A stretch of DNA of 64,000 nucleotides from Dipteris shenzhenensis (lineage: Eukaryota > Polypodiophyta > Polypodiopsida > Gleicheniales). The stretch is from NCBI GenBank assembly GCA_047967505.1, contig CM106541.1; one strand, given 5' to 3'. This document shows, one piece after another, positions 43,641 through 55,500 of this stretch. Position 1 is the first letter of the stretch; each line of letters begins with the position of its first letter. The translations under genes and the position numbers were made by a program. The notes under the pieces were generated by a model. That model saw nothing but the letters and a program-made list of their open reading frames with translations, did not search any database and was not told where the DNA came from.

Positions 43641-44700
43641 TTCCAGCCTCTTCAGATGATGTGTTTGAGGGGATGCTTCCTATAGCATTTGGTTCCCCTG
43701 CTAAAACTCAGAATTTACAACAACGTCCATCAGATCCACATGTACAAATTCAGCCCCCAGCTGAATTAGTACAACCTCAGGGTGTGGATGAAGTTGTCAG
43801 GCAAGAAATTCAAGAGATACATGCAGCCAAAACAGTCCCGCATTGGTTACTTCAGACTCTCAGGGAGAGTAAGCTTGAAGCTCCATTGCCTAGCAGGGAG
43901 AGTCAGCTTGAAGCTCCATTGCCTAGCAGAACTCGTAGTGCAGTAAGGCACATGGGGGGGGCTCTTTCAGTTGAATCAGCTTATGCAGGTACTCTTCTTG
44001 ATGAGGAGGAGCCTGAGACATTTGAACAAGCAAAGGATAATGTGCATTGGATGAATGCCATGCACGATGAATTGCAGTCCATTCATAAAAATCAGACTTG
44101 GGATGTCGTGGATTTGCCACCAGGTAAGAATGCCATAGGTACACGTTGGGTTTTCAAAGTCAAAAGAAAGCCAGATGGGTCCATTGATCAGTACAAGGCA
44201 AGGCTAGTTGCAAAAGGATATGCTCAGAAAAAGGGCATAGATTATGAGGAGACTTTTGCTCCTACGTCCAGAATGACCACCATCAGGTCAGTTAAAGCAA
44301 TGGCTGCAAATTTTAAATGGAATGTTTATCAGTTGGACATTAAAACAGCTTTCCTTAATGGAGACTTGTTGGAAGAGGTTTCTATCAAACAACCTCCGGG
44401 CTTTGAAATTGCAGGAAATGCACATCAAGTATGCAAGCTGAATAAAGCTTTGTATGGGCTGAAACAAGCCCCACGTGTATGGTATGTCAAAATTGATGCC
44501 TTTCTAACCAGCAAGGGGCTGGACAATAGTCCAACTGAGAGCACCCTCTACATCAAGAAGGATGGGGGGGATATTTTGGTCATCATTCTTTATGTAGATG
44601 ACATGCTGCTCACCAGATCAAATAAGGAAGTAATTGCAGATTTCAAAGTCCAATTGAAAGCTACATTTGATATGTCAGACTTGGGCTTGTTGCATTTTGG
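43214..44700 (+). pseudogene. CopC integrase C-terminus and reverse transcriptase
   Basis: A 500-codon open frame runs from the catalytic Glu region of integrase through LNRAPTKALKTITPYEAW and the linker into RT: KARLVAKGYAQKKGIDYEET, QLDIKTAFLNGDL, LYGLKQAPR and LYVDDMLL (YVDD at 44591-44602). A 33-bp tandem duplication (43863-43928) duplicates the ESxLEAPLPSR linker segment. A shift at about 44690 throws the frame off before the RNase H connection. Confidence 0.93.
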
Positions 44701-45492
44701 GGATCCAGTTTATTCAAGAGAAACGTGGCATTGTTATGTCTCAGTCCAAGTATGTTCAAAAGCTCTTGGATAGATTCAACATGCATGATTGCAAGCTTAT
44801 GTCCACTCCCATGGAGCCGGGGCTGAAGCTTACAATGCATGATGCGGGTGAATCAATTGATATCACACTCTATAGACAGGCTGTTGGATGTTTCTCAGGT
44901 GAGCATGTATATGCACAGCCCAAAGATTATGCATTGGCAGGCTGTAACACGCATCTTTCATTACTTGCAAGGTACAAAGTCTTTTGGCTTGATGTTTTCC
45001 AAGGGGGGTGACTTGCAGATGCATGCTTACAGTGACTCAAATTGGACTGGAGAATATGATACTAGGCAGTCCACCAGTGGAAATTGTTTCTTTCTAGGAC
45101 ATGCTTGCATTTCTTGGCTGAGCAAGAAACAATCTACAGTGGTTACCTCCTCATGTGAAGCTGAGTACAGGGTAACTTTCACGACGACAGTTGAATGTGT
45201 TTGGCTGCGTCGTTTGTTTGCTGATCTTCATCTTTCATTGGAGGGTCCTCCTCCGATTCTCACTGATAGTCAGAGTGCTATAGCAGTGGCAAAGAATCCT
45301 GTGTTTCATGCTCGCACGAAGCACATTGAGGTTCACTATCACTATGTCAGAGAGAAGTTGCATGCAGGAGAGATCAGTATGATCTATGTGTCAACACATG
45401 ACAATGTTGCAAACATCTTCATCAAAGCACTTCCACGTGAAAAGTTTGAGACATTTCGCAATGCCTTGAACTTATCTCCTTTTGGTGATTGA
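44667..45492 (+). pseudogene. CopC RT end and RNase H
   Basis: GIQFIQEKRGIVMSQSKYVQ continues in one frame, then a second frame from about 44860 carries RNase H: AYSDSNWTGEYDTR, SSCEAEYR, TDSQSAIAVAKNPV and HIEVHYHYVREKL, ending FRNALNLSPFGD at 45492. A short deletion around 44890 removes the usual YLxxxTRPDI block. Acidic active-site residues are present. Confidence 0.92.
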
Positions 45493-45529
45493 TCATTTCC
45501 TTGTACATGACATTGGCACTGCAGGGGGG

Positions 45530-45766
45530 TGTTAGAATTATTATTATATTCTAGCAGTGACCAATGTAGTGTAATAAGTAGGTTAGGGGCACTTTTCCCT
45601 CTTTAGAGGTTTTTCCTCCTAATGACAGTTAGTTCACTAACTACGGTTAGTGAAGGATAAGGTTTTACCACTTAGACAAAACCTTTTCCTTTTCTTGTAT
45701 TCAGTCACTTCATCTATTGCAATCTCACGTTCAGCTCTCTTGCTCTCTCACTCTCTCTTTCTCACA
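45530..45766 (+). repeat. CopC 3' LTR
   Basis: 237 bp, about 14 differences from the 5' LTR, including changes that weaken the mid-LTR inverted repeat. Confidence 0.95.
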
Positions 45767-46482
45767 AAAACGCCAAGCAAAAAGGTAATAATGGAAGTTC
45801 ATGATAGTGACGAAACTGATGATAATATTCCTGGAAACCTAGATGATTATATGTGTACTCATAAAAAGTACAAAGGCATAGACATTGGTTAATACAGCAA
45901 ATTTTGAAAAATACACATTGGTTAATACAATGATTAAAAAAGAATCGCTAGACCAAACAAAACCTTTTTCCTGCAAATTTTTGTATGAATCTACATAAAT
46001 GTGTAGATTAATTGACAGAATCTGCCAGAGGCAAAAAATTGATTTGACACGAGTCAGAGAATAACTAAATCGTCGTTGGGCTTGTTAACCCAGAGTTATG
46101 AATTATTCATGACAATGGAGGTTTGGTACCTTTGAAATACAACTTGCCTCACTCATATGGAGATTCTCAGCATTAAAAGAATGACTAAAGAGCAAGGATC
46201 ACAATTGCTCACATCAGCCAGCATGGAAGGTCTCTTCTTACTGTCTAGAGCTCAACTCAAGTTGCAATATTCTGTACTCTTTTTTCTTGTTTGTTGCAGA
46301 TGTGATGACTATATACAACAATGTAGAGACCTGGTCATTCAACAAGATTACTGTCACAACTCTCTCCAAAATGCCACTTGATCACATGCAATCCTGGAAG
46401 TTTGATGCCATGAGAATTTCATTCATGGTCTTTGAGGATATCGGCTCTGAGTATGCAAGATCTAGTAATAAAATCATGAGTT
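45767..46482. other. Downstream flank of the SDR gene
   Basis: Between CopC and the host-gene stop codon. It should contain the 3' untranslated region of the minus-strand gene, but I see no unambiguous polyadenylation signal. Short plus-strand frames (46157-46505) are antisense to the gene end. Confidence 0.45.
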
Positions 46483-46548
46483 TCAAACTTGTTGAGCTTT
46501 ATTGAAAAGCTCTTTCCATCTCTCGTGATCTTTACCAGGACCATCACC
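46483..46548 (-). CDS. SDR gene, last coding exon
   Basis: 66 bp, 21 codons and the stop TGA (46483-46485), beginning GDGPGKDHERW after the acceptor TTGCAG. It joins in phase 0 to the exon at 57517. Confidence 0.9.
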   Translation of the reverse strand, partial: GDGPGKDHERWKELFNKAQQV

Positions 46549-49500
46549 CTGCAAGCACACGAACTGGCATCAATATTGCTAGACCCGCTTGAGGAAGGCA
46601 AAAGGAAAAGACAGAAAGACATGTATGGCATCGGTGCAACCAAAAAGTAGAAAAGTAACATCTTTGACAGTTGCACAATTTAAGAACACTGTAGAAAGCA
46701 AATTGCGAAAGTAGCCAGCAAAGTGATCCCCACGTGAGAGACCACCACTGTCCTGGTGTGGAACAGAAGGCTTACACCTGACCAATTTGGAGAGCATAGT
46801 AAGTCTGAGCATGTAACTAAGCTCACCGTTGCCAAATGATGAAGCACCATACCATTGGCAAACCATTAGGAAACAAATTACAATATGATTAAGGGCAATT
46901 CACTGCATGACATTTCTATTTCAAGAAATGTTCCTATATGTTCATATATGTTCCCATACAATATTGTGATAGAGATTAAAGCATCAAAAGCATCCCGAAA
47001 ACATCTTTGAATGCACACCAATAGCCATCACAAACTTAAGTCAGTGAAAAGTATTCTTAGGTGAGGCCATCTCTCACTATTTTCCCCGGCAAATGGATTG
47101 TGTGTCAATGCATCTTTTACATAATAAGATCAAGAAAATGACAAAATCCGTTTTACAAGAGTTCATCAGCACAGAACTAAATGATATTTGGACACCGGTG
47201 TCCAAATTACTTTTAAGAAGTTACATCAGCTGCCTTTGAAGTCTTTTGGGAACATAAGACATTATATACCTTGACGCTAATCCTCGGCTTAGTAGACTGA
47301 ATACAGCACCCTTATGCTATTGTGAGTTGATGTAGTGTGCACAACACTGGATGGTCTGGTCTAGATTGAGAGCCTAGCCTCCTGCCATCTACTGGGCGGA
47401 TCACGAGATGCTGTGCCGAAGGTTCTTTGGGAACGGGTTCTGGTGTTATGGGATGCCAGAGCTATAGGCATGGTCTTGTGGAAGTCTGATCTCTAGCCCA
47501 TGTGCTCAGGGGTGGCTGGGAGGTCAGTCGCCTGCTAATTGTCTTGTTGTTTTGCCGATTGCTGTTTTGGGCTGTGTCTATGGTTAAATCCAAGAGAAGA
47601 CACTACAATTGGTATCAGAGCAGCCCTCAAACACGAAGATCGTTGCAAGGTATGCAATTGCGAGGTGCCACCTATGTGTTTCCTATAGTGAAGGTGCTTT
47701 TGTGACTTAATCTCGTGTGTTGACATAGAAACTGGTTTGATTCATGGAGTATCATGTAGTTGGTGAATTTGAGGTAGTTACCAGAATCGTTATGGGGAGT
47801 GATTGAAGCTTACAATCTTGTGCATCACTCTAGAAAGTGGTTTCCTTGTGCTTTCCTTGTGCTGGACTGTTCGTTGGCCAGAGGAAACCAAAGTAGGGTC
47901 TGATTGTTAAAACTAGAGAAATTCGCATAGCCAGGTGAGGGTGTTGTCTAGTGAGACACGTTATGGTTAAGTACGATTTGCTGAAGCAGAAACTCACCTA
48001 CATTAATTGCGGAATTAAAACTGAGTGCTCAGCAGATCATTGCACAGGAATTACTAATGCGAAACACACCTGTTTAAGCTGTGAATTAGTTTCTGTTAGT
48101 TTACACAGGTGTTGCAGACGTTGTGCAAGAATCAGAAGTTCAAAGAGACGAACGAGAGCAAGAAAGCAAAGAAAACCAAGAACATTGGCATGCAAGCGAA
48201 AGGCTGAGTAAGTGTTGCGTTCACTCAGGATGCTCATATATTGATCATGAAGATGCATTCCAAGAAGGGAGGGCGAGTCGTTAGACTCGCCTCCTCCACA
48301 TCCTAACTCACTCCAGATTCACTGGATTGTACGTCCCCCCCTCAATCCAGTGACTGCAAAGGTATCTGGAGTGTTGGAAGGAGGCCAATGCCAGTTCTGA
48401 GAAATTGGAACTGATCCTTAGGAAGAGCCTTTGTAAAGAGGTCGGCTAGCATGTGGGTTGTCGAGCAGTGGCGAAGGTCCATCCCTCCGCGTTGAGCTAG
48501 GTCTCGGGTGAAATGGTATTGTGTGCCTACATGCTTGGAGCATTTGTGTTGACAGCCATTTTTGCAGAGGAGGACGCAGCCGTTGTTGCTGTTGTACATG
48601 ATGGAGTTGATGAAAGTAATTCCGATTTCTTTTGCAAGAGTGTGTAGCCACACATGTTCCTTTGCTGCTTGATATAGTAAAATGTAAGCAGCCTCTGTTG
48701 ATGAGAACGCTATTGATCTCTCTTTGGAGAAAGCCCATGAAAAGGGTCCTCCTGCAAGCAAAAACACAAAGCCGCTTGTGAAGTGACAGTCCTCAGTGTC
48801 TCTCGACCAATTGGAGTCAGCAAATCCTGTCAAATGTGGTGTGTGGGGATGGTATGCGATGCCAAGTGTGGACGTGCCATGGAGGTAACAAAGAAGTCGC
48901 TTGGCTGCCTGCCAATATTGTAAGCCGGGGTTCGTCATAAATTGAGCCAGTTTGGTGACTGCGGTTGAAATTATGCATACCATAGCATACATTAGAGATC
49001 CGACTAGGTTTCGATTCGAGGGGTGTGGAGACGATCGTACAATGCGTCATGTATTATTTTTGAAGCATTGCCTGAATATATATATAACGGTGCTGATGCA
49101 GAAACGTAGAGCCTGTTGAGTTTTCTGTATCACCTTGGATGCCAAGATAGTAATGAAGAGGGCCTGAATCTATCAAGGAAAACTCCTCAGATATCTCATT
49201 TGAATGAGTTGCAGATGACAATAAGATCATCTACGTAGAGGGCGATGACCAAGAAGATTGAATCCGAGATGCAGATGTAGAGGGTTGGGTCAGATAGCAG
49301 TGTTGAAATCCATATTGCATAAAGAATGAATCAATTTTCAGGTCCCAAGAGTGCGAGGCTTTTTGAGACCGCATAGTGCTTTTCTAAGGTACTTTTGGCT
49401 TGCGGAAATCTAGCGGGAGAAATGTCTTCCTTACGATCACCGTGCAAGAATGCCATTTGTGCGTCCAACTGGTGGACACGCATGTGGTGTAGTGTAGTGT

Positions 49501-52500
49501 TGGATGGAAACGATTCGGCACACAAGGGCGAACGTGTCAATGTCGTCAGCCCCTTTTGTTTGTGTGAAGAACGAGCGAACTAAACGTGCTTTGAAGCGAG
49601 AGATGGATCCATCTGACACAAATTTCAAATGAAATACCAATTTGGGGATTATGGCTCGGCGTCCGGGGGGAAGTGAAACTTGTGGGGAGGGGGGCCTTGC
49701 CGGGTCGATGGTGGATGACATCATCAGGTGGCGGGGTGGAGAATGTTGCAACTGAGGGAGGTATTGGCAGTGGGGAAACTATGGGGGGAGTTGGAGAGGT
49801 GACCCATGGCGGGATAACGGACGTGGGTGGTGGTGGAGGGGGTGGGAGAGAGCTGGTTGTGGGGTCATGGGTGGGGAATGGAAAGAAGGGTCAATGATGA
49901 GGAATATTCATGTTGGTCATCCACCACGAATACAACATTGTGGCAAATAGAGCGCCTTTTGGAGATAGGGTCAAATTCCTTTTAGCCGCAACTGTTGTGA
50001 CCATAGCCAACAACTTCCCCTCCCTTGTGAAGCTTGTTGTGATGTTCTACAGGAACATGGGTGAAAACAAGACACCCTAACATGCGAAGGTGCTTGCAGT
50101 TCGGTGTGCGACCGTGCCATAGCCTGTGTTGATACCAATGTGGGAGATAGACAACAATAGAAGCGGCCTCATCCCAAAGAAAGCGCACCAAATTTTAGCC
50201 GTGAGGCATGCATCTCGACATTTCTATGATGACGCGGCTTTTTCCTTTTGGTAATCCATTTTGCTCGGGCATGTAGGGAACTACAAATTCATGTTTGAGT
50301 CCAGTGGTTGTGCAAAAATTATAAAAGGCTTGATTGCGATATTCTCCGCCGTTATCTGAGCACAATGGTTTGATGCAGTGGCCAGTCTAGGTCTCTACAA
50401 AGGCTTTCAAGTCTTTCAATTTATCTAAGACGGCATCTTTGGTTTGAAGGAAGTATAGCGGAGAAATCATCAATAAAGGTCACGTAGTACCTAGAGCCGC
50501 CAAGAGAATTGGTAGGGGTGGGCCACTGACATCGCTGTGGCTGAGATCTAGGATGCCATCTACGCGGTTGCCTGGGTGTCATTGTAGAGGGTCCTTGTAG
50601 TCTTTCACAAACACACAGCCTGCGCATACTTCGAGGTCAGCATCTCATTTATAGTCAAATCCGTCAACCAGGGAATGTTTGGCAATGCTTTTACGTTTAG
50701 CTGTGATTAAGTTGAGCTTTGGCCACGGTGGTGAGTGCGATTTGTGAGGTTAGAGGGTGGAGAATTGTGGCATGGAGCCAATAAAGGCCTCCGAAGGTGG
50801 CACCAGTAGTGTTAAGCGCTACTGTGGTGAAGGAGAAGACATCGGCCTTTGGAGAAGGTGATTTCAAATCCTCCTCAATCCAGAACGACAACTGAAAGTA
50901 GATTCTTTGCAAGTTGAGGAACATGAAGGACATCATTAATGACGCCTTGGTAGCCATTGTGAAGGGAGATAGATTCCTTGCCCACTACTTGGATCGAGCC
51001 ATTCTCCCCTACAAACACCTCTCTTCCTCACGGAAGAGCCTGGTATGTGGAAAATGCACTTAGATCTAAACACATCTGGCAGCTCACGCCACCAAAGTTA
51101 AGATACTAGTGATAATCTATCCCCGTGCTTCCCTCTTGCATTCCCTTGAATGCGAAGGCAAACTCCATAGCATCAAGAGGGCTAGTTTTCCCTTGAAGCC
51201 GAGCCATGAGAGCTTAGGTTGGGTGTCTGCAAGTGAATGGCCGAAATGGGCATGCATCTGTTCATGCATATGGAGGTTGTCTATACGTTTTGGGAAATCC
51301 TTAGCGTAGTGACCTTGGTTGTTGTAATAGTAGCAATTGTAGTCTAGAGGACCTCTTATCTCAGATGGACTTCTTGGGGACGTTGATAGGACAAAACCTG
51401 TATCAAGTTTTTAAGCACTGTATCTAGATGTGGGTAGGCACATAGTTGTACACATCTAGGGTAGGTGTGGGCTTTTGGCATTTGTGGATTTTTCTTTCAC
51501 AAGCATGATGGACTGATGTATAGTTTTTTGAGACAATAAAGTATGTTTTGCAGGGACTTCATGGGAAATGATGAAATGCAATGTGGTTGTACCAGATCTC
51601 CAGAGCAAGTCAATGTGCACTTGCATGTTACAGGAATTTGATATGTTCTGGTGTCCATGTCAAGGGGCTTTTCATGTGTGTGTACGGGGTGCATGCAAGC
51701 TTTAATGTGCATGCTAATGTGTGTGGGAATTGCGTGACTAAAGGTCCAAAATGTGCATTTAATGTGCCTTGGGGGGATATTTGCATTTTTTTAATGGAAG
51801 AGTGGTAAATTCTACGTGATGACATGGCTGGAAAATCTGGAAGGGAATGTATGCATGCAAGGTGGTTTCGTGATCAAGGATTGGGGATGCTCTGCCTGAT
51901 GAGTGGGCTAATACGTGGGATGGCGGCTACTGGAGAGTGCTGGAAAACGTTGATGAGCGAGAGAGATCGAGTTGGGGGGGAGAGAGCAGAGAAGGAAGAG
52001 AGAGGAAAGGATCTGTTGGTCGATGAACGGATGGTTCATGGGCTTCAATGTATTGTACAAAAGCAGTGCATCAAGGTGTAGAGGGTTGTGATGATCTGAG
52101 AGGGCGTTTGGACTGTGTACGGGCTGTCAACGGGGTGTGATGTTGGAGGAAGTTAAAGATGTCATGCCTACAGTGTCAGCAGATGAGTAAGAGGATCTTA
52201 CATTTAGAACTCGGAAATATCATGCTTGCTTATAATATTTTTGAGAAATGGGGAGTAGATGCCATCGGTCCTCTACCCATGACAGCTAGGGAAAATTGTT
52301 ATGTGCTGACAGCTGTGGATTATTTGACGAGATGGGCTGAAGCACGAGCAGTACGGGCTGTCAATGCGAAATCTGCATGTAAATTTGTGTATGAGGATAT
52401 CTGCTGTAGATTTGGTGTGCCACTGGAAATGCTTTCTGATAGAGGTCCAGGTTTCAAGAGTGAACTGATGGATTTATTATGTGGTAAGCTGAAGATTAAA

Positions 52501-55500
52501 CACAGATATGCAAGTCCCTATTATCCTCAAATGTAATGGGATGAATGAAAATTTTAATGTTGTGTGTACTAATATCATGGGAAAGATCATGAGAACACAT
52601 GAGAAGGAGTGGGACCTTGCTTTGCACTCGGCTTTATGGGCTTACAAAGTTGCAGTAAAAGAAGGCACCCAGTTTTCACCATTTCATCTTGTTTACGGGA
52701 AAGAAGCTCTATTACCCTTGGAAGTAGAAATTCCTGCATTACAAATGTTAATGAAGATAAACGAGGATTCAAATTCTACTTTCCAGAACTGGTTATTGGA
52801 TTTGTAGGAAGCACAACTAGACAGACAAAAGGCGGTGGAACATTATGCTTTAATTCAAGAGGAGAATCAGAAGAGAGCAAATAGAAAGAAAATTGAGGAG
52901 GGTGATCTAGTTTTGAGATACACCAGTAGTTTGGATTCTACCTTCAAGAAGAAATTTGTGACCAAAAGGGAAGGACCTTTTCGTGTGACGAAGAAATTCA
53001 AAAATGGTTCATATCAACTTGAGAATTTGGATGGTCAGTAGCATAAGAATAGAGTCGATGGCTTCAGACTAAAGAAATACTTTCATAGGATCATGAGTGT
53101 GGGCAGCTGTGGACCTACTGTGATGAAACCAGATAAGCTGGAAGACCTCATGGATGAGTATATCTCTAAAGGAATGCAAATCTTATATACCCCTATTTGC
53201 AAAACATGAATGTCTGAAGACTGGGGGATGGGCAAAATGATAGGACAAAACATGTATCAAGTTTTTTAGCACTGTATATAGCTGTGGGTAGGCACATCGT
53301 TGTACACATCTTGGGTAGGTGTGGGATTTTCGCATTTCTTTCACAAGCATGATGGACTAATGTATAGTTTTTTGAGACAATAAAGTATGTTTTGCAAGGA
53401 CTTCATGGGAAATGATGAAATGCAATGTGGTTGTACCAGATCTCTAGAGCAAGGGTATCCAGTGTATGGTCAAGTAAAAATGTTTTTGAGGACAAGTAAA
53501 TCAAGTCATGAAGGGTTCTTTTATTTTTTTTTCCTAAGTCAATGTGCACTAGCATGTTACAAGAATTTGATATGTTTTGGTGTCCATGTCAAGGGGCTTT
53601 TCATGTGTGTGTACGGGGGTGCATGCAAGGTTTAATGTGCATGCTAATGTGTGTGGGAATTGTGTGACTAAAGGTCCAAAATGTGCATTTAATGTACCTT
53701 GGGGGATATTTGCATTTTTTAAATGGAAGAGTGGTAAATTCTACGTGATGACATGGATGGCGGCTATTGGAGAGTGCTAGAAAACGTTGATGAGCGAGAG
53801 AGATCGAGTTGGGGGGGAGAGAGCGGAGAAGGAAGAGAGAGGAAAGGATCTGCTGGTCGATGAACGGATGGTTCATGGGCTTCAAAGTGTTGTACAAAAG
53901 CAATGCATCAAGGTGTAGAGGGTTGTGACAATCTGAGAGGGCGATTGGGCTGTGTACGGGCTGTCAACGGGGTGTGATGATCTGAAAAAAAAAAGCACAG
54001 GGCTGATGGACGACTAGCTGGCAGAGAGCTAATGGGCTGATCGACATGAAGTGCGAGTCGCTTATTTTTTTGGGCTGTGGGTTTGTTACCTTTAATCACG
54101 CACAAGTGTGCAGGCTGCGTGGGGGAGCTTAGCTGGAACAGAAGACAGATTGGAAGTTGTCGCTGCTGGAAGCACTCGTGATGTGGCTGCTTACAATTTT
54201 GAGTATGACGTACAGCTTGTGTGCAGATGCAATAGTGACTGAACGGAAGTCATGATAGGGACTCTGATCGTTGAGGTTTCATGAATCTATAGGTGGAGGG
54301 GATGACTCGATGGATTAGCATTCTTGGGGGTTCTTTGTGCATGAGGATTCCATACGAGAAGCATAAGTACGAGCTGTTTATCATATACAAGCTGCTCAAA
54401 GGAGGTGTTGTAGATACATCATGTGTGGTTGATCTGTCATACAAAGAACGACTGTGTGTATGAACAACTCTTGGTTGACACAGAGCTACAACAAGTCAAA
54501 GCCTTCTTTCCCCTCTTTCAAAGAGTCTCTGTGTTCCTATGTGTGTGTGTTCTAGTCAGATTGTGTGGAGATTGACTTGTTATTTGTGTGCTCTGGATAT
54601 CTGCTCTGGAACCTGGTTCGTAAGCTCATCATCTATGAGCCCACATTGCAGCTGATCCTCATGAAGTCTTAGCTATCTGACGTGGTGAAGTATATAATTC
54701 CCTGGTTGTCTTTCCTTTTTTTTCCTTATCAACATTCTTGGGAAATGGACCGGTACGCTAGGGGTTGGATTGGTCACGGGGGAGTGGGAGGTCCTATAGG
54801 CATGGGAAGGATTGGTCCTCCCAAGAATGCATGCATGGTCTTCAATTGTGCAGTCTTGCGGCGTGCTTTTTCTTGGAGCGGACGTGCATTGACATTCTTG
54901 ACTGTAATGTCATCTCCCTTCCCTTCTATTGTCATGATCAAGGGCATGCTCCGAAGAATCGTGAATACGAACTCTGAAGGTGGCACAGGGGCTCCAGCTA
55001 CTTCAAGTTGTCGAGCGATGGCCTTGAGATGTTCTATGTGTTGGGCAACAAACTCCACTTCATTCATGTTGAGGTTGCTGAGGGTTTGTTGCGGCATGAG
55101 TATGCTACTCACATCACGTTCTTTGTAAATGGTGCGTAGAAGCTCCCATACCTCATGTGCGGACTCGCAATCTGGCTTGCAGGCGTCTCCCCCAAGGTCA
55201 AGCATATTATCAAATCGCCTTGTCATCCTCTGGCAGTATGCGTCGCAACTTGAGGCGTTCGATGAGCTGTGACTTGTCCAATATCGATCCACGTTGGCTG
55301 AGGATGGTCGTCGAGAGAGGGGCAGGTGTGGCGGCTTCAACAACACGATTCGGTTGTATGACGATGGGCGTGGAAGATCCATGACCAGGTGCTCAATAGT
55401 GGTTGGCTCAATTTCATTGCCGTTTACAATCGCCCAAAGGTCTTTCTCTTCCAACACCATACAAATCTTCCACTTCCATAGGGTGTAGTTGGGTCCTTTG

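Larger units (their letters stand above)
39650..45766 (+). mobile_element. Ty1/Copia retrotransposon CopC, complete but mutated
   Basis: LTRs 39650-39886 and 45530-45766 (237 bp each) differ at about 14 sites. The PBS (tttggtatcaaagc, 39887-39900) and polypurine tract (gcagggggg, 45521-45529) abut the LTRs. Flanks read AGAAC (39645-39649) and AAAAC (45767-45771), a target duplication with one change. Gag, protease, integrase, RT and RNase H follow in order on the plus strand with several stops and shifts. The element is of the same general type as CopB. Confidence 0.96.
51384..54678 (+). mobile_element. Ty3/Gypsy element GypB inserted in CopD
   Basis: Flanked by GACGT at 51379-51383 and 54679-54683. 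Left LTR 51384-52142 (truncated on its right), integrase 52159-53170, polypurine tract (gactgggggatgggcaaaa, to 53237), right LTR 53238-54678 (1441 bp, TGATAG to CTATCT). Gag, protease, RT and RNase H are all missing between the left LTR and integrase, so it is a deletion derivative. CopD gag and zinc-knuckle sequence lie on either side, showing the insertion point. Confidence 0.88.

Noticed and set aside
46157-46505. Two plus-strand frames near the SDR gene end
   Set aside because: They overlap antisense to the last SDR exon and its downstream flank; I see no conserved domain.
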